A stretch of DNA of 64,000 nucleotides from NCBI RefSeq assembly GCF_014648635.1, contig NZ_BMRM01000007.1:1-64000 (forward strand), written 5' to 3'. Shown one piece after another: positions 33,568 through 61,000 of the stretch. The notes under the pieces are model-generated. The model made no database searches and had not been told where the DNA came from. It saw nothing but the letters and a program-made list of their open reading frames with translations. Numbering within the stretch: the stretch's first letter is position 1; every line of letters starts with the position of its first letter. The position numbers were made by a program, and so were the translations under genes. Origin of the DNA: Streptomyces cinerochromogenes. GTDB taxonomy: Bacteria; Actinomycetota; Actinomycetes; Streptomycetales; Streptomycetaceae.

Positions 33568-34431
33568 ATGTCAACTCCCGCCGCAAGCCAAGAACTCGGA
33601 GCGTTCCTGAGGGCCCACCGGGCCCTGCTCAAGCCGGAGGACGTCGGCCTCCCGCCCACCTCCCGCCGCCGGACCCCCGGCCTGCGCAGGGAAGAGGTCG
33701 CCTCCCTCTCCGGGGTGAGCATCGCCTGGTACACCTGGCTGGAACAGGGCAGGGTCACCGCCTCACGGCAGGTTCTGGAGTCCGTCGGCCGGGCGCTGCG
33801 CCTCGACGACGCCGAGATGCGCCATGTGCTGAGACTGGCCGGCTACTACGAGCCGGAGGCGAGTCCGGCCCGCGGGCCCGTGAACGGGGCGGTGCAGCCC
33901 ATGCTGGACTCCTGGCCGGTGAGCCCGGCCGTCCTGCTCGACCGGAACTTCGACCTGGTCGCCTGGAACGCGGCGTGGTCCGCCGTCTGGGGGGAGCCCT
34001 CGGCGGTGTCGGCCGACCGGCGCAACCTGATGTGGTTCATGGCCGCCGACGAGCGGCTGCGCGGGGCCCTGCGGGACACCGACTGGGAACCGCTCGCCAT
34101 GAGCGTCTTCCAGCACTTCCGCGCCCAGGCCGGCCGGGTCCCCTCCGACGAGCGCATCGCCGCGCTGTACGGCCGGCTGGCGGCGGACGTGCCCGAGCTG
34201 AGCCACTGGTGGAGCTGCCACTCGGTGGGGGAGCTGACCAGCCGCGTCGTCACCGCCACCCCCGTCGGCAGCGAGCCGATCCGCATGTCCCTGTCGTCCC
34301 TGCGCCCGGTGGACGACCCGGCCTCGCTGATCCTGCTGTTCACGCCGGAGAGCCAGGACGACGGGGCCAGGGTGTCGGCTCTGGTGAACCGGCCCCTGCG
34401 CTGTGTCGGCCTGGCACGCAAAGCGGGCTGA
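33568..34431 (+). CDS. XRE-family regulator with MmyB-like ligand domain
   Basis: A 287-aa protein; ATG with a perfect AAGGAG 8 nt upstream. Residues about 8-75 hold the HTH (LGAFLRAHRALLKPEDVGLP ... TPGLRREEVASLSGVSIAWYTWLEQGR). Residues about 105-270 match the MmyB-like ligand-binding domain common in Streptomyces: VLLDRNFDLVAWNAAWSAVWG, DRRNLMWFMAADERLR, FRAQAGRVPSDERIAALYGRL, and HWWSCHSVGELTSRVVTATPVG. Members bind fatty-acid-like or other small ligands and often control neighbouring oxidoreductase or transport genes. Its target may be the MFS/LLM intergenic region close by; that is inference. It has its own promoter region (TATCAT at 33525-33530) after the operon terminator. Confidence 0.88.
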   Translation: MSTPAASQELGAFLRAHRALLKPEDVGLPPTSRRRTPGLRREEVASLSGVSIAWYTWLEQGRVTASRQVLESVGRALRLDDAEMRHVLRLAGYYEPEASPARGPVNGAVQPMLDSWPVSPAVLLDRNFDLVAWNAAWSAVWGEPSAVSADRRNLMWFMAADERLRGALRDTDWEPLAMSVFQHFRAQAGRVPSDERIAALYGRLAADVPELSHWWSCHSVGELTSRVVTATPVGSEPIRMSLSSLRPVDDPASLILLFTPESQDDGARVSALVNRPLRCVGLARKAG

Positions 34432-34469
34432 AGGCGCGTCCGCGGGGGATCGGTTGACCGCGCCTTCAG
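34428..34469. terminator. Terminator overlapping the stop of the XRE regulator
   Basis: CTGAAGGCGCG (34428-34438) and CGCGCCTTCAG (34459-34469) form a perfect 11-bp stem with a 20-nt loop. The 5' arm includes the regulator's TGA. The convergent MFS gene stops at 34509, so it can act on both sides. Confidence 0.75.
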
Positions 34470-34508
34470 CCCTGTCCTTGGGTGGGGGAGCACTGCCCGA
34501 GCCGGGGC

Positions 34509-35768
34509 TCAGGCCTCCTTCGGGGCTCCCATCGCGTCGACGAGCGGCCTGCTGCCGGTGTCACGCCGCAGCTGGGTGCTGACCAGCAGACCGCCGAGCG
34601 AGGCGACCAGAGCCAGGCCGACGCCGACCACGGCGGTGGCGAGGGTCAGGTCGGAGAACCGGCCGATGACCCAGGCGCCGACACCGGTACCGGCGTACAT
34701 GGTCGAGGTGAGCCAGGCGCTGGAGGTCGCCCGCAGCTCGGGGGCGGCCGTGCCCGCCAGCGTCTGCTGGTCGGTGACGAAGCCGCCGCTGGCGAGGAAC
34801 CACAGGGCGACACCCACCAGGGCGACGACCAGTCCGGGGCCCCAGACGGTGAGCGCGACACCGGCGGCCAGCAGCAGGCCCCACACGGCGAGCATCGGAA
34901 GGTGCGTACGGCCCTGGGCCCGCGCCCGGTCGCCCAGCCGGCCGCCGACCGTGGAACCCACGACGCTGCCGAGGCCGACGAGGATGCCGACCAGGCCCAG
35001 CGCGGAGACGGACAGGTCGAAGCGCTCCGCGAGCACCGCGCCCAGGAACGTGTAGGCGCCCAGGTTGGCGGCGTTGAACGCGGTGTTGACCAGCAGCGCC
35101 TTGCGCAGCGCGGGGTGCCCCCAGGCGGCGAACACCGCCCCGACCCCCGGGCCGCCGGCGGCCCGGGCGGCACTGGCCGGGATCTGCTTCAGCAGCATCG
35201 GGACGACCAGCAGCGTGCCCGCGGCCATGGCCCAGAACGCCGACCGCCAGCCGGCCGTACCCGCCAGGAAGCTGCCCAGCGGCACGCCGAGCACCTGGCC
35301 GCACGAGAAGAACGCCATGCCCAGTCCCAGGGCGCGCCCGCGCACCGTGTCCTCGGTGGTCTCCGCGATGTGCGCCCAGATCGCGGGACCCGCCGCGGCG
35401 GCCGCGAGACCGGCCAGGGCACGCGAGAGGACCAGCAGCGTCAGGCCGTCGGAGAGGGCGGCGGCGACGTTCGACAGCAGGAAGAGCACCGAGCCCAGCA
35501 GCAGCGTGCGACGGCGTCCCATGCGGTCGCTGAGCAGGCCGAGGAACGGGGCGCACACCGCGTACACGAGCACGTACGCCGTGACGCTGTACGCCGCCGA
35601 CTGCTCGGAGATGCCGAGGTCGTCGGCGATCGTCGGGAGCAGCGGGGACACCAGGAACGTCTCGGTGCCGAACAGGAACAGCAACAGGAACACCGAGGCG
35701 TAGGGCCCCCAGCGGAACCGTGCCGGGGCGGAAGCCGGGTCGGCGGGTGCGGTGGGCGGACTGTCCAT
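34509..35768 (-). CDS. MFS drug:H+ antiporter (DHA1-like) exporter
   Basis: A 419-aa membrane protein with 12 predicted transmembrane segments; ATG at 35768. Motif A-like loop FLGLLSDRMGRRRTLLLGSVL lies between helices 2 and 3, and motif C-like GMAFFSCGQVLGVPLGSFLAG is in helix 5, which is the antiporter signature of drug exporters. The second half opens with ALLVNTAFNAANLGAYTFLG and a second motif-A-like loop GSTVGGRLGDRARAQG. Close relatives are the arabinose-efflux/CmlR-type permeases. Its position next to the polyketide genes and divergent from the LLM oxidoreductase suggests product export or self-resistance. The shared 227-nt promoter region carries a large inverted repeat, so the exporter is likely under specific control. 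Confidence 0.85.
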   Translation of the reverse strand: MDSPPTAPADPASAPARFRWGPYASVFLLLFLFGTETFLVSPLLPTIADDLGISEQSAAYSVTAYVLVYAVCAPFLGLLSDRMGRRRTLLLGSVLFLLSNVAAALSDGLTLLVLSRALAGLAAAAAGPAIWAHIAETTEDTVRGRALGLGMAFFSCGQVLGVPLGSFLAGTAGWRSAFWAMAAGTLLVVPMLLKQIPASAARAAGGPGVGAVFAAWGHPALRKALLVNTAFNAANLGAYTFLGAVLAERFDLSVSALGLVGILVGLGSVVGSTVGGRLGDRARAQGRTHLPMLAVWGLLLAAGVALTVWGPGLVVALVGVALWFLASGGFVTDQQTLAGTAAPELRATSSAWLTSTMYAGTGVGAWVIGRFSDLTLATAVVGVGLALVASLGGLLVSTQLRRDTGSRPLVDAMGAPKEA

Positions 35769-35849
35769 GGGGGAACTGCCTTTCGAGCGAGAGCGGTCGG
35801 AGGATCCGGCTGCCGGCTCGACCACCCTGGCCGTCCCCGTGCGGGCCAG

Positions 35850-35902
35850 CCAGCCAGGCGTTGGTCCTGTTAGTGAAAGTAATGCCATCAACACCTGGCT
35901 GG
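35850..35902. promoter_or_regulatory. Large inverted repeat in the divergent MFS/LLM promoter region
   Basis: CCAGCCAGGCGTTG (35850-35863) is repeated in inverted form as CAACACCTGGCTGG (35889-35902), 14 bp with one mismatch and a 25-nt spacer. The spacer holds TTAGTGAAAGTAA (35870-35882), an AT-rich element that is itself nearly symmetrical (TTAgT...AGTAA). It resembles an operator over a promoter and lies about 85 nt from the exporter start and 95 nt from the LLM start. Confidence 0.6.
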
Positions 35903-35995
35903 TTCGGATCCCTTCGAACCCGGATGCTGAACTCGCCGCACCCGTGGTCGCGACCCGGGACGCGCGCTCTGCTACCGGAAAGGACCTCGTCACCC

Positions 35996-37009
35996 GTGCC
36001 CTCAAGCGACAGCTCTCCGCTCGCACAGCCCAACTGGGGCGTCACCCTGCCCCTTCCCGGCATCACGATCGGCCACCACCGGCACATCGTCGAGCGGCTG
36101 CCGGAGATCGGCTACTCCGACGTCTGGACGGCGGAGGGAGGCGGCACCGACGCCTTCACCCCGCTCGCGGCCACGGCGGCCTGGTCCCCGACCCTGCGGC
36201 TGGGCACCGGAATCGTGCCCGTCTTCACCCGCGGACCCGCCGTGATCGCACAGACCGCGGCCACCCTGGCGCAGCTCGCCCCCGGGCGCCTGCTGCTGGG
36301 CCTCGGCTCCTCGGTGCCCGCGCACGTCAGCGACATCAACGGCATCCCGTTCGAGGAGCCGTTCAAACGCACGCGCGACGTGCTGCGCTTCGTCACCAAG
36401 GCGCTGCGCGGCGAGTACATCGGGGACGAGTTCGAGACCTTCTCCGTCACCGGCTACCGGCTGCCGCACCCGCCCGCCGAACCGGCCAAGGTGATCCTGG
36501 GGGCGCTGCGCCCCAACATGCTCCGGCTCGCCTTCGACGAGGGCGACGGCGCGATCACGAACCTGCTCTTCCCCGAGGACGTGCCCAAGATCCTGCAGGC
36601 CGTCGGGCCCCAGCCGGTGGGCAAGGAACTCGTGGTCAAGGTGTTCGTCTGTCCCACGCAGGACAAGCACTACGCACGCGCCAACGCGCGGCCCTTCCTC
36701 GCCTGGATCCTCAACCGGGAGCCCTACCGCAAGTTCCACGAGTGGCTCGGCAACGGCGAGCTGCTGCGCGAGGTGCACGAGGCGTGGGAGGCGGCGGACC
36801 CGGCCGGCTCCCAGAAGGCACTCCCGGACGACGTGGTCGACGGCCTGTTCATCAGCGGCTCGCCGGAGGAGTGCCGGGAGCAGATCATGCGCTACCACCT
36901 GCCCGGTGTGACCAGTATCCAGCTCTTCGTCTCCCTGCCCCCCGAGGCCTTCTACAGCCAGGAGACCGTGCTCGACGTCCTCAGGAGGCTGGGCCCCGCC
37001 GCGATGTGA
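35996..37009 (+). CDS. LLM-class (luciferase-like, F420/FMN-type) oxidoreductase
   Basis: A 337-aa protein. The GTG at 35996, with GGAAAGGA upstream, gives a start just before the conserved fold; longer frames upstream would cross the operator. The TIM-barrel landmarks of the luciferase-like family are seen: WGVTLPLPGITIGHHRHIVE, IGYSDVWTAEGGGTDAFTPL, LRLGTGIVPVFTRGPAVIAQ, LAPGRLLLGLGSS, FKRTRDVLRFVTKALRGEY and SGSPEECREQIMRYHLPGV. In actinobacteria most such proteins use F420, moving a hydride to or from alcohols, imines or C=C bonds, but FMN cannot be excluded. It starts the plus-strand run that leads through two gene relics into the PKS, so it may perform a redox step on the polyketide. 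Confidence 0.82.
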   Translation: MPSSDSSPLAQPNWGVTLPLPGITIGHHRHIVERLPEIGYSDVWTAEGGGTDAFTPLAATAAWSPTLRLGTGIVPVFTRGPAVIAQTAATLAQLAPGRLLLGLGSSVPAHVSDINGIPFEEPFKRTRDVLRFVTKALRGEYIGDEFETFSVTGYRLPHPPAEPAKVILGALRPNMLRLAFDEGDGAITNLLFPEDVPKILQAVGPQPVGKELVVKVFVCPTQDKHYARANARPFLAWILNREPYRKFHEWLGNGELLREVHEAWEAADPAGSQKALPDDVVDGLFISGSPEECREQIMRYHLPGVTSIQLFVSLPPEAFYSQETVLDVLRRLGPAAM

Positions 37010-38013
<1,004 letters not shown>

Positions 38014-38042
38014 CCGCCGAGAACACGAAAGGTCGCGTTCCC

Positions 38043-54932
<16,890 letters not shown>

Positions 54933-55012
54933 CGCCGGAAGGCCCTGGCCCGAGCAGGCCCCGACCGCTCCCCGACAATCCGCGACCGACCATGACACAC
55001 GAGTGAGGATCG

Positions 55013-58000
55013 ATGGCCGAGGACGAGAAGCTCGTCGAGTACCTCCGGTGGGTGACCACCGACCTGCAGGCGACCCGCCGGCGGCTCGACGAGGTCGAGC
55101 AGGCGGCACAGGAGCCCATCGCCATCGTGGCGATGAGCTGCCGGCTGCCCGGTGGCGTCGGCTCGCCCGAGGAGCTGTGGCGGCTGGTGTCCTCCGGTAC
55201 CGACGCCGTCACCGGCTTCCCCACCGACCGGGGCTGGGACCTGGACGCCCTGTACGACCCGGACCCGGACCGCGCGGGCACGTCGTACACCCGCCACGGC
55301 GGATTCGTGGACGGCTGCGCCGACTTCGACCCCGGTTTCTTCGGGATCAGCCCCAAGGAAACCCTCGCGACCGACCCCCAGCAGCGGCTGCTGCTGGAGC
55401 TGGCCTGGGAGGCGTTCGAGCGGGCCGGTCTGCCCGCCGAAGAGCTCCGCGGCAGCAGCACCGGCGTGTTCGCCGGAGTGATGTACAACGACTACGGCAG
55501 CCGGTCGAGCCACCCCGCCGGGGACATCGAGGGCTACCTCGGCACCGGCAGCGCCGGCAGTGTCGCCTCCGGCCGCGTGGCCTACACGTTCGGCCTGGAG
55601 GGCCCGGCCGTCACCGTCGACACCGCCTGCTCCTCCTCGCTCGTCGCCCTCCACCTCGCCGTCCAGGCGCTGCGCCAGGGCGACTGCGAACTCGCCCTGG
55701 CGGGCGGGGTGTCGCTGATGGCCACCCCGGCCACCTTCGTCGGGTTCAGCCGGCAGCGCGGCCTGGCCCCCGACGGCCGGTGCAAGGCGTTCGGGGCCGG
55801 CGCGGACGGCACCGGCTGGGCGGAGGGCGCCGGGCTGCTCCTGCTCGAACGGCTCTCCGTGGCCCGCGCCAACAACCACCCGGTCCTGGCCGTCGTCCGG
55901 GGCAGCGCGGTCAACCAGGACGGCGCCAGCGGCGCGCTCACCGCACCCAACGGGCCCGCGCAGGAACGTGTCATCGGGCAGGCCCTGGAGAACGCCCGGC
56001 TGCGGCCGGACCAGATCGACGCCGTCGAGGCGCACGGCACCGGAACCGTGCTCGGCGACCCCATCGAGGCCCGGGCGCTGCAGTCGGTGTACGGCAGGGA
56101 GCGGGCGGCCGGCCGGCCGCTGTGGCTCGGCTCGCTGAAGTCCAACATCGGGCACACCCAGGCGGCGGCGGGGGTCGCCGGGGTGATCAAGACGGTGATG
56201 GCGATGCGCCACGGCGTCCTGCCGAGGACCCTGCACGCCGACGAGCCGTCCCCGCACGTGGACTGGCAGGCCGGGCCCCTGGCGCTGCTCACCGAGGCGC
56301 GGCCCTGGCCCGACACCGGCGAGCCCCGCCGGGCGGGCGTCTCCGCGTTCGGGATCAGCGGCACCAACGCGCACGTGCTCCTCGAACAGGCCCCGGCCGC
56401 CCCGGACCCCGAGCGGACCGAGCAGGCCGGTGACGTGCCGTCGTCCGAGCAGACCGGCCGTGCGCACGGTGGACTGCCGCCGCTGTGGACGCTGTCCGCC
56501 AAGAGCCCCGAGGCACTGGGCGCCCAGGCCGAGCGGCTCGCGGCGCACGTACGCGCCCACCCGGAGCTGCGGCCCGCCGACATCGGCTGGTCGCTCGTCC
56601 GCACCCGCACGGCGTTCCCGTACCGCGCCGCCGTCGTGGGAGCCGACCGCGAGGAGCTCCTGGCGGCCGTCGACGCGCTGGCGGCCGGGGCGGCCGGCGG
56701 TGACGCCCGGACCCCGGCCGGCACCGGCCGGGCCGTCCTCGTCTTCCCCGGAGCCTTCCCCGGAGACCTCCCCGGAGACCCCGCGGTCACCTCCGCCCTG
56801 CCCGGCACCGACGACCAGTGGATCCGCACGGCGCGTGAACTGCTGGACTCCTCACCGGTGTTCGCCCGGCGGATCGAGGAGTGCGCCGAGGCCCTGCGCC
56901 CGTACACCGACTGGTCGCTGACCGACGTCCTGCGCGGCACGCCCGGGGCGCCCGCGCCGGCCGGCACCGAGGTCGCCCAGCCCGCGCTGTGGGCCGTCAT
57001 GGTCTCCCTGGCCGCCCTCTGGGAGTCCTGCGGCGTGCGGATATCCGCCGTCCTCGGTCACTCGGACGGCGAGGTCGCCGCGGCCACCGTCAGCGGCTCC
57101 CTGGCGCTGCCGGACGCCGCCCGCGTGGTGGCGCTGCGGGCCCGCGCGCTCGCCTCGCTGAGCGGCGGCGGCCTGCTGTCCGTCGCCGCGGCACCCGACG
57201 CCGTACGCGCCTGGCTGGAGGCCGGGACCGGCTCGCTGACCCTCGCGGCCGTCGACGGACCCCGGTCCGTGGTCGTCGCCGGACCCGACGCGGACCTCGA
57301 CGCGCTGCGCGCGCGGTGCGAGGCCGAGGGGGTCCCGGCGCGACGCCTCCCCGTGGCCCACGCCGCCCACACGCCGCAGGTCGAAGCGGTCCGCGAGGAG
57401 CTGGCCGCCGCGCTCGCCCCGGTGGCGCCGCGCGCCGGCCGGCTGCCCGTGTACTCCGCCGCCACCGGCGGGCCCGTGGAACCGGCCGCCCAGGACGGCG
57501 ACTTCTGGTACCGCGGCCTGCGGCAGCCGGCGGAGTTCGAGCAGGCCACGCGCGCCCTGCTCGCCGACGGCTACGACCTGTTCATCGAGTGCGCTCCGCA
57601 CCCCGTCCTCACCCGGGCCCTGGGCGAGACCGTGGAGGAGGCGGCGGCCGTCGTCGGCGTCCCGGACGGCGGTGACGCCGGTCCGCGCCGGTTCGCCGGC
57701 GCGGTCGCCGAGGCGGTGGCGGCCGGAGCCCGCCTGGACGCCGACCGGTACTTCGGCGCCGCGCACCGCGTCGACCTCCCCACCTACGCCTTCCAGCGCA
57801 CCCGGTTCTGGCTGGAGGGCGACGCCGCTGCCGCACCACGGCCCGCCGCCGCGTCCGCGTCCGGGGAACCCTGGCGGCTGGAGGTGACGGAACCCGGCGA
57901 CCTCGCCAGCCTCGCGCCCGTGCCCGCCTCCGACGTACGGGACCGGCTCGCGCCGCACGAGATCCGCGTCGCCGTCCGCGCCACCGGACTGCACTTCGGG

Positions 58001-61000
58001 GACGTCCTCGTCGGCCTCGGCCTCGCCACGCACGGCGAGGGCGGCACGGCACCCGGCGTGGAGGCCGCCGGTGTCGTCCTCGACACCGGAGCCGGCGTCA
58101 CGGACATCGCCGTGGGCGACGCGGTGATGGGCCTGTTCCCGCGCGGCGCCGCCGGCCCGTTCGCCGTCACCGACCACCGCTACACCGTCCGCGTCCCCGA
58201 CGGATGGTCCTTCGCCCAGGCCGCGGCGGTCCCGCTGGCCTTCCTGACCGCCCACCACGCCCTGTTCGCGCTCGCCGCGCTGCGTCCCGGCGAGACGGTG
58301 CTGGTCCACGCCGCGAGCGGCGGCACCGGACGCGCCGCCGTCCAGCTGGCCCTGCACCACGGGGCCCGGGTGCTCGCCACCGACACCCCCGACCACGCGG
58401 AGGCCCTGCGCGCGCTCGGGCTGCCCGAGGACCGGCTCGCCTCCTCGGCCACCCCCGACTTCGCGGCACCGCTCCTCGCCGCCACCGGCGGACAGGGCGC
58501 CGATGTCGTGGTCAACTGCCTGACGGGGGAGCTCACCGACGCCGGCCTGCGGCTGCTGCCGCGCGGCGGGCGGTTCGTGGAGACCGGCCGCACGGAGATC
58601 CGCGACGCCGGCCGGGTCGCCGCGGACCACCCCGGCGTCGTCTACCTGACGGCCGACCTGGCCGACGCCGGACCGGACCGGATCCGTGCGGCCCTGACCG
58701 AGCTGGCCGCGCTGTTCGCCGACGGGACGCTGCACCCGCCGTCCGTACCCGTCTGGGACGTCGACCGGGCCTCCGAGGCGCTGGAACGCCTCGCCGCGGA
58801 CCGGCACGCCGGCCAGGCCGTCCTCGTCCTGCCCCGGCCCGAACACCCCGGCGCCGCCGCGCCCGTCGCCCCGGCGGACGCCGGCGCGCTGGGCGGGATG
58901 GACCCGGCCGCCCGCCGCGCGTTCGTGCTGGACGCCGTCCGCACGCAGGTCGCCGCGGTCCTCGGCCACGACGACCCGCAGGCGATCGGGTACGACCAGA
59001 ACTTCCAGGAACTCGGGCTCGACTCGCTCACCGCGGTGCAGCTGCGCAACCGGCTGCGCACGGCGATCGGACTGCGGCTCCCGGCGACCCTCGTCTACGA
59101 CCACCCCACCCCGCGGGCGGTCGCCGAACACGTCCTCGCCCGCACCGACGGACAGCCGGCCGGCGGCGCCGACGCGACGGCGGCCGAGGGCACGACCGCG
59201 CACCGAGGCGACCGGTCCGACCCGGCCGCCGACGCCCTCGCCATCGTCGCGATGAGCTGCCGCTTCCCGGGCGGCGTGCACTCACCGGAACAGCTCTGGC
59301 AGGTGCTCGACAACGGGATCGACGCCATCGGCGACTTCCCCGACGACCGCGGCTGGAACCTCGCCGAACTCCACCACCCCGACCCCGACCGGCCCGGCAC
59401 CACGTACGCCCGCCAGGGCGGCTTCCTCGACACCGTCGCCGACTTCGACGCGGACTTCTTCGGGATCTCGCCGCGCGAGGCCCTCGCGATGGACCCCCAG
59501 CAGCGGCTGCTGCTGGAGACCACCTGGGAGGCGTTCGAACGCGGCGGCATCGACCCCACACGGGTGACCGCGGGCCAGGTCGGCGTCTTCGTCGGCACCA
59601 ACGGACAGGACTACCCGAGGGTGCTGGCCACCGGCAAGGACGACCTGGAGGGCTACGTCGGCACCGGCAACGCCGCCAGCGTCCTCGCCGGGCGCCTCGC
59701 CTACGCGTTCGGCTTCGGCGGCCCCGCCGTCACCGTCGACACCGCCTGCTCCTCCTCCCTGGTGGCGCTGCACTGGGCCGGGCAGGCGCTGCGCCGGGGC
59801 GAGTGCTCGCTCGCGCTGGTGGGCGGCGTCACGCTGATGGCCAGCCCGCTGCTGTTCACCGAGTTCAACCGGCAGAAGGTGCTCTCCCCGGGCGGCAGGT
59901 GCCGTTCGTTCTCCGCCGACGCGGACGGCACCAGCTGGAGCGAGGGCGTCGGCGTGCTGCTCGTGGAGCGGCTCTCCGACGCGCAGCGCCACGGGCACCG
60001 GGTGCTGGCCGTGGTCCGCGGCTCCGCCGTCAACTCCGACGGCGCCAGCAACGGCCTGACCGCGCCCAACGGCCCCGCCCAGGAACGGGTCGTCCGCAGC
60101 GCGCTCGCCGACGCCGGCCTGACCCCCGCCGACGTGGACGCGGTGGAGGCGCACGGCACCGGCACCAAGCTCGGCGACCCCGTCGAGGCCCAGGCGCTGA
60201 TCGCCACCTACGGGCAGCAGCGCCCCGACGGCGCCCCGCTGCTGCTGGGCTCGCTGAAGTCGAACATCGGACACACCCAGGCCGCCTCCGGCGTCGCCGG
60301 GATCATCAAGCTGGTCGAGGCGATGCGCCACGAACGGCTGCCGCGGACCCTGCACGTGACCGAGCCGACCCCGCACGTCGACTGGTCGGCCGGGGCGGTG
60401 GAGCTGCTGGTGGAACCCCGCGACTGGCGGCGCGGCGGGCGCCCGCGCCGGGCCGGGGTGTCCTCCTTCGGCATCAGCGGCACCAACGCGCACGTCATCG
60501 TCGAGGAGCCCCCTGCCGTCCCCGCGCCGGACACCCGGACGCAGACCCCCTCGGCCCAGGACACCCCCTCGGGCCAGGACACCACCCCCTCCGGCCAGGA
60601 CACCACCCCCTCCGGCCAGGACACCACCCCCTCCGGCCAGGACACCCCCGCCGAGCCGGACGGCCGCCCGGTGGCGTGGACGCTGTCCGCCAGGAGCCCC
60701 GAGGCCCTCCGCGGCCAGGCCCGGAGCCTGGCCGAGCACCTGGCGTCCGCCGCGCCCGCGCCGCGCCCGCTGGACGTCGCCTGGTCCCTCGCCACGACCC
60801 GTGCGGCCCTGCGGCACCGGGCCGTCGTCCTGGTGGGGGACACCCGGGACACGGAGGCCGCCGCGCAGGCGTCCGCCGCGCTCGCCGCCCTGGCCGCCGG
60901 CCAGGACGCCGCCGGGCTCGTCCGCGCACAGGCCCGCGAGGACCACCGGACCGCGTTCCTCTTCGCGGGCCAGGGCAGTCAGGCCGCCGGCATGGGACGG

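Noticed and set aside
60551-60649. CRISPR-like array
   Set aside because: Repeats are 21 nt, contiguous with no spacers, in frame with PKS2, and no cas genes are near. No CRISPR array was seen anywhere in the window.
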